The position numbers and the translations under genes are program-made. Below are positions 7,680-15,773 of a DNA stretch of 64,000 nt, piece by piece. Source of the DNA: Latilactobacillus fragifolii (GTDB lineage: Bacteria; Bacillota; Bacilli; Lactobacillales; Lactobacillaceae). The stretch covers positions 372,001 through 436,000 of the forward strand of contig NZ_CAJOCF010000001.1 of the NCBI RefSeq assembly GCF_905332535.1, read 5' to 3'. Position 1 is the first letter of the stretch; each line of letters starts with the position of its first letter. Below the pieces are notes generated by a model. The model did not search any database. It saw nothing but the letters and a program-made list of their open reading frames with translations, and was not told the origin of the DNA.

Positions 7680-8479
7680 GCGGTCACCGCCACTAGGTTC
7701 CTTAGTTGCGCACGAATGGTTGTTAGCGTCTGTTCAATCAGTGGATAATCCATCTGATTAAGAAGGCGGCTAATTTTACTGGAGGCCACAGCGCGCGCTT
7801 TTTGTTGCGTATAATCCACTTGATACGTTGTCACCCCATATGCTTCCCATAAAATTTGAGCCAACTCATAGCGTTTTAAAGTCGGCTGCGCATAAAGTAG
7901 TGCAAACGCCTCTTTCCGCAGTTTGGTATTTAATAACCGTTCATAAATTAAATATAGCAAAGCACTGATGCCGTTAGCGACTTCTGCGGACTGATCAGTG
8001 ACTAATTGCCATTTAAAAAGTGAGGTTGGAAATGGATAGCCAAGGGGTAAAGTTGCCCCTTGCATTAACTGTTTTGCCTGGTTAACAGCCGTCAAGGCAT
8101 TAACAATTACCGAACCATTTACGCGATTGACGTCTTGATAATCTGTTTTTTTAACAGTTGCTAGCGTTCCTAATCCAACACCAAAATAAAATTCGGGTAA
8201 GTCTGCTGACCCAAAAAGTGGCTGCCAAAATTGTCTAAAGGCCACACTTCGTAAATAGGCGTTACAAAAGATAAATAAATCTGCCAACTGGGCTTGATCC
8301 GCCGCTTGAAAACCACCTAATAAACCATCACCATCTTTTACCATAAAAGGTGTGAGTAAGTCTGGAAAACGGGTATTTAGTTTTTTCTGTAAGTGCTGTA
8401 ATAAGGTTAAAACCTGGGCTTGATCAGTAAAATTCGTCCGACTACCAACTAAATCGATAAAGCAATAAGCAGCCCGCAT
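7676..8479 (-). CDS. SatD family protein
   Basis: A 267-residue soluble protein of the SatD family, function not established. I recognise the N-terminus AAYCFIDLVGSR, and the block DGDGLLGGFQAADQ, which resembles substrate-binding turns of nucleotidyl-cyclase-like folds (my observation, not an established assignment). The C-terminal third looks like a helix-turn-helix (about residues 210-255, RYELAQILWEAYGVTTYQVD), so a DNA-binding role is possible. It is coupled to the DUF3307 gene (overlap at 7676-7679) and diverges from the GntR gene across a region holding a 12-bp inverted repeat. Confidence 0.78.
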   Translation of the reverse strand: MRAAYCFIDLVGSRTNFTDQAQVLTLLQHLQKKLNTRFPDLLTPFMVKDGDGLLGGFQAADQAQLADLFIFCNAYLRSVAFRQFWQPLFGSADLPEFYFGVGLGTLATVKKTDYQDVNRVNGSVIVNALTAVNQAKQLMQGATLPLGYPFPTSLFKWQLVTDQSAEVANGISALLYLIYERLLNTKLRKEAFALLYAQPTLKRYELAQILWEAYGVTTYQVDYTQQKARAVASSKISRLLNQMDYPLIEQTLTTIRAQLRNLVAVTA

Positions 8480-8496
8480 AATGAACCCCCTCTAAA

Positions 8497-8551
8497 AAAC
8501 ATTTGATTATAAGTACATAATAGCTAAATATAGCTTTAAAATCAAATGTTT
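8497..8551. promoter_or_regulatory. 12-bp perfect inverted repeat in the satD/gntR divergent region
   Basis: AAACATTTGATT at 8497-8508 and its exact reverse complement at 8540-8551; allowing one mismatch the arms reach 16 bp. On the minus strand the left arm adjoins TATAAT (a likely satD -10 box). It is a candidate operator or mRNA structure for the satD operon; the binding protein is unknown. Confidence 0.55.
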
Positions 8552-8638
8552 ATGAATGAGACTTGCCTTTCTCATCAACAGTGTTATAGTTAACTACATA
8601 AGTAACTAACCAATCGACTAACGAAATTAGGTGATCCT

Positions 8639-9010
8639 TTGTTTTTTGAATTTAATAACGACATTCCAATTTATCGACAAATTGCTGATCAAATTGAAGA
8701 AGGCATTTTTACCGGCGTTTTCCCACCGGAAAGTCAAGTGCCTTCAACAACTGAGATTTCACGGCAATTTAATATCAATCCAGCAACTGTTTTGAAAGGG
8801 ATGAACCAACTGGTCGAAAAGGGTTTAATTGAAAAGAAAAGAGGGCGCGGGATGTTTGTCACCACAACAGCACCACAACAAATTAATCAACAACGGCAAG
8901 CGGAATTTTTCGACCATTATGTCGCAGCGTTCATCACAAAAGCACAACAATTGCATTTGTCGAAGGACGACTTAATTGCACTGATTGAAAGGGGCTATCA
9001 AAATGACTGA
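8639..9010 (+). CDS. GntR-family transcriptional regulator, YtrA-like
   Basis: A 123-residue repressor with an N-terminal winged helix (IPIYRQIADQIEEGIFTGVF, PSTTEISRQFNINPATVLKG) and a short C-terminal dimerisation tail, typical of the YtrA subfamily that controls neighbouring ABC transporters. It starts at a TTG six bases after AGGTGA; no ATG lies nearby in frame. Its stop codon overlaps the start of the ABC ATPase gene, so regulator, ATPase and permease form one operon. Cell-envelope stress or cationic peptides are usual inducers in this family; that is inference here. Confidence 0.9.
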   Translation: MFFEFNNDIPIYRQIADQIEEGIFTGVFPPESQVPSTTEISRQFNINPATVLKGMNQLVEKGLIEKKRGRGMFVTTTAPQQINQQRQAEFFDHYVAAFITKAQQLHLSKDDLIALIERGYQND

Positions 9011-9875
9011 TTTAACGACTAACCACCTGATTAAACAATTCGGGAATCGCGTTGTACTAGACGATATCAATTTAACCTTAAAGCCAAATACGATTTATGG
9101 CTTGCTAGGTCGAAATGGGGCTGGTAAGAGTACCCTATTAAGCATTCTAGCGAACCAAATCACTGCTACTAGCGGCACAATCAGTTGGCATAAAACGCCG
9201 TTAACCGGTCGAGATCATCCTTTACAAGCTATCTATCTCATGTCGGAACAAAACCTGTTTAATAAAGAAAACCGGCTTAAAAAGATTATGAAAGATACCG
9301 CCTTATTACAAGGGACCTTCAATCAAAGCCTTGCCAATCAAATGTTAGCGGACTTTGAGCTCAATCCTAAACAAAAACTCAATCAATTGTCAACTGGGTA
9401 TCGGACGATTTTCAAAACAATTATTGCCTTGTGTGTGCCAGCCGATTACGTTTTTCTAGATGAACCGATTCTCGGATTAGATGCTAATCACCGTGTTTTA
9501 TTGTACCGCTATCTTTTAAAAGCTTATGAAAATCGGCCCCGGACATTTGTTTTATCAACTCATATTATCGAAGAGATTGCTAACTTAATTGAACATGTTT
9601 TGATTCTCGATCAATCTCGAATCATCATCGACGACGATTTAGAAACAGTCCTTGCTCAGAGCTATCAAATTAGTGGTCCTAAAGAAGCTGTCTTGGCATA
9701 TTGCCAGGACTTACCAATCTTAGCCAGTGAACAAATCGGAACCCTCTACACTAACTATCTCTATACTGAGTTACCCCCAGACCGGGTGATTCCTGATCGG
9801 GTAACCATTAAACATATTGATTTACAAACCATCTTCATTAAATTAACCGAAAAGGGGCATGAACAGCATGTTTAA
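9003..9875 (+). CDS. ABC transporter ATP-binding protein, YtrB/BcrA type
   Basis: Cytoplasmic ATPase of 290 residues. Walker A GRNGAGKST (about residues 37-45) and Walker B DYVFLDEPILGLD are clear. The ABC signature is degenerate (QLSTGYRT instead of LSGGQ), a variation seen in YtrB-like ATPases. I start at 9003, after AAAGGGG, overlapping the gntR stop by 8 bp. The partner is the downstream permease. Confidence 0.9.
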   Translation: MTDLTTNHLIKQFGNRVVLDDINLTLKPNTIYGLLGRNGAGKSTLLSILANQITATSGTISWHKTPLTGRDHPLQAIYLMSEQNLFNKENRLKKIMKDTALLQGTFNQSLANQMLADFELNPKQKLNQLSTGYRTIFKTIIALCVPADYVFLDEPILGLDANHRVLLYRYLLKAYENRPRTFVLSTHIIEEIANLIEHVLILDQSRIIIDDDLETVLAQSYQISGPKEAVLAYCQDLPILASEQIGTLYTNYLYTELPPDRVIPDRVTIKHIDLQTIFIKLTEKGHEQHV

Positions 9876-10614
9876 AGCAATGTTACGCTATCGATTAACA
9901 GCCATCTGGAAAACATTGCTAATTGCATTAGCGATTGGCGCTGTTGTAACAACTGGCAGTGAACTAACTTTAAGTACGCAAACCTTTAGTATGGAACTGC
10001 TAGGCGCTAGTTTAGTCACGACCGGTTTAATTGTCACACAACTATGTCTTATCATCCTGTCATTTACAATGACTCGGCCCTATTTTGAATTTGGTATTTT
10101 AAATGGTGTTTCCCGAAAGATTAATTATGCAACGCATCTGGTTAGTTTATTTGGGAGTCAGCTTGTTACCTTTATAATTTTTTATCCCACAACAGCTGCT
10201 GTTTTCCAATCATATCTCAAAGAGAATGTGAACCTATTTGATCCTTATCTCATATTCATCATGCTTATTGGGACCTGGATTTTGATTGCCAGTGGAATTG
10301 AAATTAGCAGTTTTATTACTTTATTCGAACGTAAAATCTGGTGGATTGTGATTACCATATGGGTAGTCCTAGATATTCTTTTTGAACATTATATTCACCC
10401 AATTATTAATTCAATCTTACCAACTTGGACTAAGCTCACAGCACTAAACTTTAATAACACGAGCCTTATGACAGCTGCTAAAGTAGTTGTCATGAGTCCG
10501 TATTTCTGGCTAACATTCTTCACCAGTTTAATTTTCCCATTATTAGTCGCTTGGATCTGTCAATATTACATGCAAACTAAAAAAATCGCGCTCAAGTGGC
10601 GTCGCTCAGCCTAA
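9868..10614 (+). CDS. ABC transporter permease partner
   Basis: 248 residues with about six hydrophobic segments: near residues 10-30, 48-70, 95-115, 132-155, 163-185 and 210-232. No soluble domain is seen. It overlaps the ATPase gene by 8 bp when started at 9868, the ATG correctly spaced from GGGG at 9854-9857. It is the membrane part of the GntR-controlled transporter; the cargo is unknown. A terminator follows. Confidence 0.85.
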   Translation: MFKAMLRYRLTAIWKTLLIALAIGAVVTTGSELTLSTQTFSMELLGASLVTTGLIVTQLCLIILSFTMTRPYFEFGILNGVSRKINYATHLVSLFGSQLVTFIIFYPTTAAVFQSYLKENVNLFDPYLIFIMLIGTWILIASGIEISSFITLFERKIWWIVITIWVVLDILFEHYIHPIINSILPTWTKLTALNFNNTSLMTAAKVVVMSPYFWLTFFTSLIFPLLVAWICQYYMQTKKIALKWRRSA

Positions 10615-10621
10615 TCAAATC

Positions 10622-10662
10622 CAGTCGGCCAATGATGATGAACATTGACCGACTTTTTGGTT
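10622..10662 (+). terminator. Terminator of the GntR-ABC operon
   Basis: Stem AGTCGG-CAATG / CATTG-CCGACT with one bulge on each side, then TTTTT. Confidence 0.8.
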
Positions 10663-10729
10663 TCCAGATTGTTTTTTAGCATTATTTAGATTATAATAAA
10701 TATTCATCAGTATCGAGGAGGCTATCAAT

Positions 10730-10777
10730 ATGTTATATTTACCACTTTTTGAATGTGATGTACCAACAACCCGCTAA
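10730..10777 (+). CDS. 15-codon ORF with a strong ribosome site, possible leader peptide
   Basis: ATG at 10730 preceded by GAGGAGGC (10716-10723) encodes MLYLPLFECDVPTTR and a TAA. A TATAAT box lies at 10692-10697. It sits 35 bp before the start of the B3/B4-domain gene with no terminator between, so the two should share a transcript. Its ribosome site is the best in the neighbourhood, which makes chance less likely. No run of one amino acid that would mark a classical attenuator is present. Function unknown. Confidence 0.45.
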   Translation: MLYLPLFECDVPTTR

Positions 10778-10812
10778 TTCCGTGCATTTAACACAAATTG
10801 GAGGATTGACAC

Positions 10813-11466
10813 ATGATCATCACAAAACAAGGCAACTTAGAGCAAGCACAATTGGTAACTGCATCATTTAGATTCGCTAATTCTAAAAAAGATACTGCAT
10901 TTTGGAATACGACTTTAACACCATTACTCAATAAAATTGAAAGTGACTTAACACTCGAACAAATTCGTAAATTACCTAACATCATTGCAACAAAAAAAGC
11001 GTATAAAGCGATTGGCCTCGATGCAACACGCCATCGACCATCTTCAGATAGCTTACTACGCCGCGTTGTTAAAGGGCAGGGGCTCTATCAAATTAATGCG
11101 CTAGTTGATATAAATAACTATCTATCCTTGAAGTTACAATTGCCGGTTGGCAGTTATGATTTAGCTAAAATCAATGGCCCAATCAGCTATCAAATTGCTG
11201 AAGAAGGTGCTCAATACGCTGGGATTGGTAAAGGTGCGATTAACATCAGCCACTTTCCAACGTTGGTCGATCAACAGGGCGCTTTTGGTAGTCCGATTTC
11301 GGATTCTACTCGCGCGATGATTGCCCCTGAAACGACAGAAGCCATGCTTGTTGTCTATGTTTTTGGCCAATCAACAGCGCAATTAGCAGCGATTGAACAA
11401 ACCGTTAAAACTGTACTTCAAGCAGCCTTTAACCCACAAAATATGACAACTGAGATTATCGCATAA
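10813..11466 (+). CDS. B3/B4 tRNA-binding domain protein
   Basis: 217-residue stand-alone protein related to the B3/B4 domain of the phenylalanyl-tRNA synthetase beta subunit. The diagnostic segment is KAYKAIGLDATRHRPSSDSL, followed by NALVDINNYLSLKLQLPVGS. Free-standing B3/B4 proteins are thought to edit misacylated tRNA or bind amino acids, but the role is not settled. An upstream 15-codon ORF may affect its expression. It ends at a strong bidirectional terminator. Confidence 0.85.
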   Translation: MIITKQGNLEQAQLVTASFRFANSKKDTAFWNTTLTPLLNKIESDLTLEQIRKLPNIIATKKAYKAIGLDATRHRPSSDSLLRRVVKGQGLYQINALVDINNYLSLKLQLPVGSYDLAKINGPISYQIAEEGAQYAGIGKGAINISHFPTLVDQQGAFGSPISDSTRAMIAPETTEAMLVVYVFGQSTAQLAAIEQTVKTVLQAAFNPQNMTTEIIA

Positions 11467-11477
11467 TAATATGTATA

Positions 11478-11519
11478 AAAAAGAGCAGTAACCACCGATT
11501 GGTTACTGCTCTTTTTTAT
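11478..11519. terminator. Bidirectional terminator
   Basis: Stem AAAAGAGCAGTAACCA / TGGTTACTGCTCTTTT between convergent genes. Confidence 0.9.
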
Positions 11520-12535
11520 TGGGCTAATAATTCAATTAATTCAGTCTTTGAAATTCCAGTAAAGTAGGGTGCCGTATCAATTGGTTCAAGGGTACTTGCT
11601 AAGTGTTTGCGATCATAAACCGTACCGGCTAATTTTTCGGCCAATTCGTTGGCATCGCCGGCACCAAAGAAGTCACCGTAGAACTTCACGTTGACAATCT
11701 TACCATTTTCAATCAATAAGCGGGCATCAATCGTTCCAAAATCGAAGTGTTTGCGTTTTTGAATCGTTGATTTGGGGGACTTACCATAGACCCAGTCCCA
11801 ATTGCTATAGCGATCCTTAAAAATCTGATCAATGGCTTGTTCATCTTCTGCCGTTAATCGGTATTCACAATCGGCGATTTCCGCTATGCTTGTGGCATTA
11901 AAAAGGTTTAAGAGTAAGACATCTCTAAATTCTTCAGTCGACATCTTTTGATACTCGGGATTTACGTGGTCTTTTAAGTTTGTCACCCGTTGACGAATCG
12001 ATTTGATCCCCTTGGAAGCAATCTTATCAGCAGGGACGTTCAATGCTTGTGTCAAAACATCTAAGTCAACGGCCCATGAAAGGGTACCATGAGAAAACGT
12101 TTTGCCATTTTTAGTGTACATCGCGTTGCCCGAAAACTTTTTACCAGCCACTAACATATCATTACGACCCGAAACTTCAGCAGTTGTCGCGCCCATTTGA
12201 TGGAGGGCATCGACGATTGGCTGTGTAAAAGATTTGAAATCCCCGAACTGTTCAGAATCAGCGTCAACCACGAAGCTAAAACAAAGGTTCCCGAGATCTT
12301 GATAAATGCCACCCCCACCAGACAACCGGCGGGTCACCATAATATTATGATCTTCAACGTATTTTTGATTGATTTCTTCATACGTATTTTGATTGCGACC
12401 GACAATAATACATGGTCGCTCAATGTAAAACAGTAGGAGTGGTTCATCGAAATCTTTTTGATTCATTAAATATTGTTCAGTTGCTAAGTTTCGGCGAATA
12501 TCATTAGACTTCATCACAACGTAATACATCAGCAT
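11516..12535 (-). CDS. lplA: Lipoate-protein ligase
   Basis: Activates lipoate with ATP and attaches it to lipoyl domains of 2-oxoacid dehydrogenase complexes or GcvH. At 339 residues it has both the large catalytic domain and the C-terminal accessory domain of LplA-type enzymes. Visible motifs are NTYEEIN, RRLSGGGGIYQDLGN (lipoyl-AMP binding loop, about residues 72-86) and GKKFSGNAMYTKNGKTFSHG with the catalytic Lys. Two ATGs, at 12535 and 12529, could start it after AAAGGGG. It is a single-gene unit. Confidence 0.93.
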   Translation of the reverse strand: MLMYYVVMKSNDIRRNLATEQYLMNQKDFDEPLLLFYIERPCIIVGRNQNTYEEINQKYVEDHNIMVTRRLSGGGGIYQDLGNLCFSFVVDADSEQFGDFKSFTQPIVDALHQMGATTAEVSGRNDMLVAGKKFSGNAMYTKNGKTFSHGTLSWAVDLDVLTQALNVPADKIASKGIKSIRQRVTNLKDHVNPEYQKMSTEEFRDVLLLNLFNATSIAEIADCEYRLTAEDEQAIDQIFKDRYSNWDWVYGKSPKSTIQKRKHFDFGTIDARLLIENGKIVNVKFYGDFFGAGDANELAEKLAGTVYDRKHLASTLEPIDTAPYFTGISKTELIELLAQ

Positions 12536-12671
12536 AAAACCCCTTTCATAATCACTACGTTTTATTATACTACATATCCCGTCAGCTTATGCACTGCAGC
12601 CCTAAAAAAGCGGCCCCCAATAAAAGGGCGCCGCAAGATTATTCATTAGCCTAGCCTAAAATAGGTCCGGC

Positions 12672-13149
12672 TTAGTCCTTCAAATTGACTTCAGCTTGAA
12701 GGGCGATTGCCTTTTTAAAAAGCATTTCGAGAATCTGTAGCAAGATGAAATTCGCAAGGGGCATCAAAACGAGTCCTAAGCCAAGCAACATCAACCCCGG
12801 CGCGTCTTCGCGTTGCGTAATCCGGTAGAAAAAGGGCAGCGCAAAGGGCGCCGTCAAACTCGCAACCAAGACCGCATGCCTGATTGCAAGTACATAGCGC
12901 AACGTCGGTGGTAAAAAAAATTGGTCGTGTTCAATTAAACGGCGAATTTGAGCGAATTTGAGCAAGTTTAATCAACGTAAACCAAATACTAGCCGTCACA
13001 CCATAGACAGCAACCGCCAATAGCCAGGCTGTTACCGGGGATGCTAAGTGTTTAGTAGTCATAATTTGGAGCGTTACCAACAGACTTAACAAGCCAAATA
13101 CGGTTGCAATGCCAAGGGACGCCATATTAAATAGCCATTTTTTTAACAT
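12672..13149 (-). pseudogene. DUF2975 family membrane protein gene split by a 10-bp tandem duplication
   Basis: Two overlapping frames together encode one DUF2975 protein. The upstream part (13149 to 12931) gives about 66 residues with two membrane segments, ending in LIKLAQIR. The downstream part resumes at QIRRLIEHDQFFL and gives the conserved DDUF2975 tail (two more membrane segments, DAPGLMLLGLGL near the end). At the joint the sequence GCGAATTTGA occurs twice in tandem (12942-12951, 12952-12961). Deleting one copy restores a single frame of about 155 residues, the family length. The break is therefore a recent duplication (or a sequencing error), and may be reversible by slippage. The small XRE regulator that often accompanies this family is not seen here. 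Confidence 0.82.
12942..12961. repeat. 10-bp tandem duplication causing a frameshift
   Basis: GCGAATTTGA is present twice in a row inside the DUF2975 gene. Ten is not a multiple of three, so the second copy shifts the frame. Confidence 0.9.
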
Positions 13150-13339
13150 TAGTCTTGTACCTCATTTTTAAAGAATCATTTGATTATAACCGATTCTTAT
13201 CGAGAAACAATTATTTTCTATCACTTTTCGATAAAGCTTAAGATTTAGGGCTCATCAACATTAATGGTTGTCTTTATAGGCATAGACGCATGCATGTATA
13301 GATAAAAATTAAAGATGCCGGTTGATTTTTAGCTTAAGC

Positions 13340-14116
13340 TTAGTCACGCTGTTGGTACACGACGACTGTCAGTGGCATAAATAGCATGATGATTAGGCCA
13401 CCACTGATAAGGACCATTGTTGCAGTCCCGTTCCAATGGCCGGTATTCAAAATAGCTCTTATCGCTGTAATGGTGGTTGTCACCGGATTAATATGCACAA
13501 TTGTTTGCAGAAAAGGGGGCAATGTTTTGACTGGAATGAAGGCATTCGACAAAAATGTCAATATCAAAATAATAATCATTGATAAACTACTGATCAGTTC
13601 TGCATTTTTAACCAGCAATCCCACTAAGGCGAAAATCCAAGAAGTCGACCACCCAATAAAGACGGCCAGTAACAGTGCTAGCATAACTGCACCGCAATTA
13701 ACGGTTGGCCGCCAGCCCATTAGCGCAGCTGTAAGTAGCGCCATCGCTCCAGAAAGCAACAATCGTAAGCTATCACCAAATAGTTGTCCGGCCAGCGGGG
13801 CAATTGGCGCAATCGGGAGCGTTTTAAACCGGTCAAAAATCCCATGATTAATGTCTTCTCGTAATTGTTGTCCTGAACCAGATGCGGCATTCAAAATACT
13901 CTGAACTAAAATCCCAGAAACTAACATCGGCAGGTAAGCATGGACGCTCCCAGCAATCACCCCACCAAACAAGTAACCAAATAATAAGGTGAAGATAATC
14001 GGCTGGACAACGACATCACTCACATTATCCGGATTATGCAGTGTTTTAAGTAAATTACGGTGCGTTAACGTCAAGCTATTCCGTACTGTCTGATTCGCTA
14101 TTATCCTGTTGATCAT
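13340..14116 (-). CDS. ABC-2 type drug exporter permease (DrrB-like)
   Basis: 258-residue permease with six membrane segments and the ABC-2 signature region: an N-terminal cytoplasmic stretch, then FGGVIAGSVHAYLPMLVSGI, the amphipathic DRFKTLPIAPIAPLAG segment, and the late IIILILTFLSNAFIPVKTLP followed by INPVTTTITAIR. It lies 12 bp downstream of its ATPase. Export of a toxic or hydrophobic compound is inferred from the DrrAB-type family and the adjacent MarR gene. Confidence 0.9.
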   Translation of the reverse strand: MINRIIANQTVRNSLTLTHRNLLKTLHNPDNVSDVVVQPIIFTLLFGYLFGGVIAGSVHAYLPMLVSGILVQSILNAASGSGQQLREDINHGIFDRFKTLPIAPIAPLAGQLFGDSLRLLLSGAMALLTAALMGWRPTVNCGAVMLALLLAVFIGWSTSWIFALVGLLVKNAELISSLSMIIILILTFLSNAFIPVKTLPPFLQTIVHINPVTTTITAIRAILNTGHWNGTATMVLISGGLIIMLFMPLTVVVYQQRD

Positions 14117-14128
14117 TTCATCATCTCC

Positions 14129-15070
14129 TTAGTTTTTTCCAACCGTCATTTTTAAGAAAACGTCATCCAACGAAGGCGGCGCCAGTTGCAACTTGCTAAT
14201 TGAAATGCCTGCCAGTTGCAACCGAGTTAATAGCTCAGTGACCGGGGGCCCATCAATGCCCTTAAGCGGTCCAACAATTGTTTGGCCGTTAAGCTGCACA
14301 GTTTGCTCTAAAACGGCTGCGCAAATTTTCTGAGCCTGTACGACTTGCTGAGGATTGGCAATTGTTATCTGCAACTGCTGACCACCCACTTGTTTTTTCA
14401 AGTCATTGGGCGTCCCACTGGCGATTAACGCACCGTGATCAATTAGTGCAATCCGATTTGCATATTGGTCAGCTTCTTCTAAATACTGGGTTGTTAAAAA
14501 GACTGTCGAGCCACTGTTCACCAATTTTTGAGTCGCGTGCCACATTTGGGTCCGGGTTCGTGGGTCAAGTCCAGTGGTTGGCTCATCTAGAAATAAAATC
14601 TGTGGCCGACCAACTAAACTGACAGCTAAATCTAAACGGCGCCGCATCCCACCAGAAAACGTCGCCAATGTTTGGTCTGCCGATTGGCTTAAATCAAAGT
14701 CTGTCAATAACTCATCGGCCCGAAACCGACTCGCTTTTGCACTAAGTCCGTTTAAACGCCCAAATAACCGGAGATTCTCACGAGCACTTAAGTCTTGATC
14801 GATAGCCGCTGCTTGATTGGTGACACTAAATTGATGTCGCGCTTGGCGGCTTTGGGTCACAGTATTAAAGCCATTAAGGGTAATACTACCCGCATCTGGG
14901 CGTAATAGGGTCGTCATCATTTTTAAGAGCGTTGTTTTTCCAGCGCCATTGGGGCCCAATAACGCGAATATTTCCCCTTTGTGAACAGTCAAAGACACTG
15001 CACGCACGACTTTCTTAGTACCAAATTCTTTTTGAATTGCTTGAACCACAATCACATTATCACTGCCCAT
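14129..15070 (-). CDS. ABC-type drug exporter ATPase (DrrA-like)
   Basis: 313-residue ATPase: Walker A GPNGAGKTT (about residues 39-47), signature FSGGMRRRLDLAVSL, Walker B LFLDEPTTGLDPRTR and the H-loop region, then a C-terminal extension ending PPSLDDVFLKMTVG, which is characteristic of DrrA-type drug exporters. Started at 15070 after AAGGAGG. It forms an operon with the permease and is divergent from a MarR gene across a palindromic operator. Confidence 0.93.
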   Translation of the reverse strand: MGSDNVIVVQAIQKEFGTKKVVRAVSLTVHKGEIFALLGPNGAGKTTLLKMMTTLLRPDAGSITLNGFNTVTQSRQARHQFSVTNQAAAIDQDLSARENLRLFGRLNGLSAKASRFRADELLTDFDLSQSADQTLATFSGGMRRRLDLAVSLVGRPQILFLDEPTTGLDPRTRTQMWHATQKLVNSGSTVFLTTQYLEEADQYANRIALIDHGALIASGTPNDLKKQVGGQQLQITIANPQQVVQAQKICAAVLEQTVQLNGQTIVGPLKGIDGPPVTELLTRLQLAGISISKLQLAPPSLDDVFLKMTVGKN

Positions 15071-15090
15071 CTGATTGCCTCCTTCTTTAA

Positions 15091-15135
15091 TAATCAGGTC
15101 ACCTGATTAATTTATATGATAAGGGGACCTGATTA
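15091..15135. promoter_or_regulatory. MarR-type operator in the divergent exporter/marR region
   Basis: TAATCAGGT at 15091-15099, one base, then its exact complement ACCTGATTA at 15101-15109. A further half-site ACCTGATTA is at 15127-15135. One full palindrome plus a half-site between an exporter operon and its marR gene strongly suggests the MarR binding region. Confidence 0.75.
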
Positions 15136-15209
15136 AAATGTCAAGGGCTTGCTACTTTTAAATTTTGGAATGGTGTATACTAATAAAAAAAGCGAAGGGA
15201 AGATAATGC

Positions 15210-15716
15210 ATGACAAACAGTGTCAAGGCCGAGTTAGTTGCTGGTAAATTAGCCGAATATGAACAACTCAGTAAGATCTACGATGATATCGTTAAACAAG
15301 CCCGCCCCCGTTTAATCGTTGAAGGCCAGGGAAAGATTCTGTTGGCCCTAGCTGATGAAGATCACTTATCACAACGTGAACTAGCAAATCGCTTGGGGAT
15401 GTCGCCCCAGTCAACAAGTGAATTTGTGACTAAACTTGCTAAACGTCAACTCGTTACGTTAAGTAAGCTACCAAGTGATCGGCGGGTTAATTTGGTTAAC
15501 TTAACTGAAGCCGGCCGCCATGAAATTGAGGCTGCTAATCAAGAAGTGCCGCCCTTTGTGAACGCACTAACGGAAGCAGAACTCGATCAATTAGTGCCAC
15601 TGCTTAATAAGATTACGACGGCGATGTACGCTGATATTGATGCCTCTAATCCAACGTTAGGCGTTAAGTTTCATAAATTACTGGCCAAACGGTACTTAAA
15701 ACAGTTTAAAAAATAG
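15210..15716 (+). CDS. MarR-family transcriptional regulator
   Basis: 168 residues with a central winged helix: LSQRELANRLGMSPQSTSEF (recognition helix) and the wing LPSDRRVNLVNLTEAG. The AAGGGAAG ribosome site precedes the ATG. Divergent from the DrrAB-type exporter, with a palindromic operator in between, so it most likely represses the exporter and itself until a ligand binds. It has a longer tail than most MarR proteins, ending in a basic KRYLKQFKK. Confidence 0.9.
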   Translation: MTNSVKAELVAGKLAEYEQLSKIYDDIVKQARPRLIVEGQGKILLALADEDHLSQRELANRLGMSPQSTSEFVTKLAKRQLVTLSKLPSDRRVNLVNLTEAGRHEIEAANQEVPPFVNALTEAELDQLVPLLNKITTAMYADIDASNPTLGVKFHKLLAKRYLKQFKK

Positions 15717-15718
15717 CC

Positions 15719-15764
15719 ACAAAAAGAGCGCGTCTCACGAGTGTCAGTGAGTCGCGCTCTTTTA
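15719..15764. terminator. Bidirectional terminator
   Basis: AAAAAGAGCGCG / CGCGCTCTTTT stem with an inner TCAC/GTGA pairing, between convergent marR and nrdF. Confidence 0.88.
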
Positions 15765-15773
15765 AATTACCAT

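Noticed and set aside
8500-13186. A 13-bp word CATTTGATTATAA shared at 8500 and near 13173
   Set aside because: On the minus strand it is simply a TATAAT -10 box with similar flanks before two minus-strand genes.
13150-13339. Inverted TTATCGA / TCGATAA blocks in the gap upstream of the DUF2975 gene
   Set aside because: Seven to eight bp, AT-rich and widely spaced; not distinguishable from chance.
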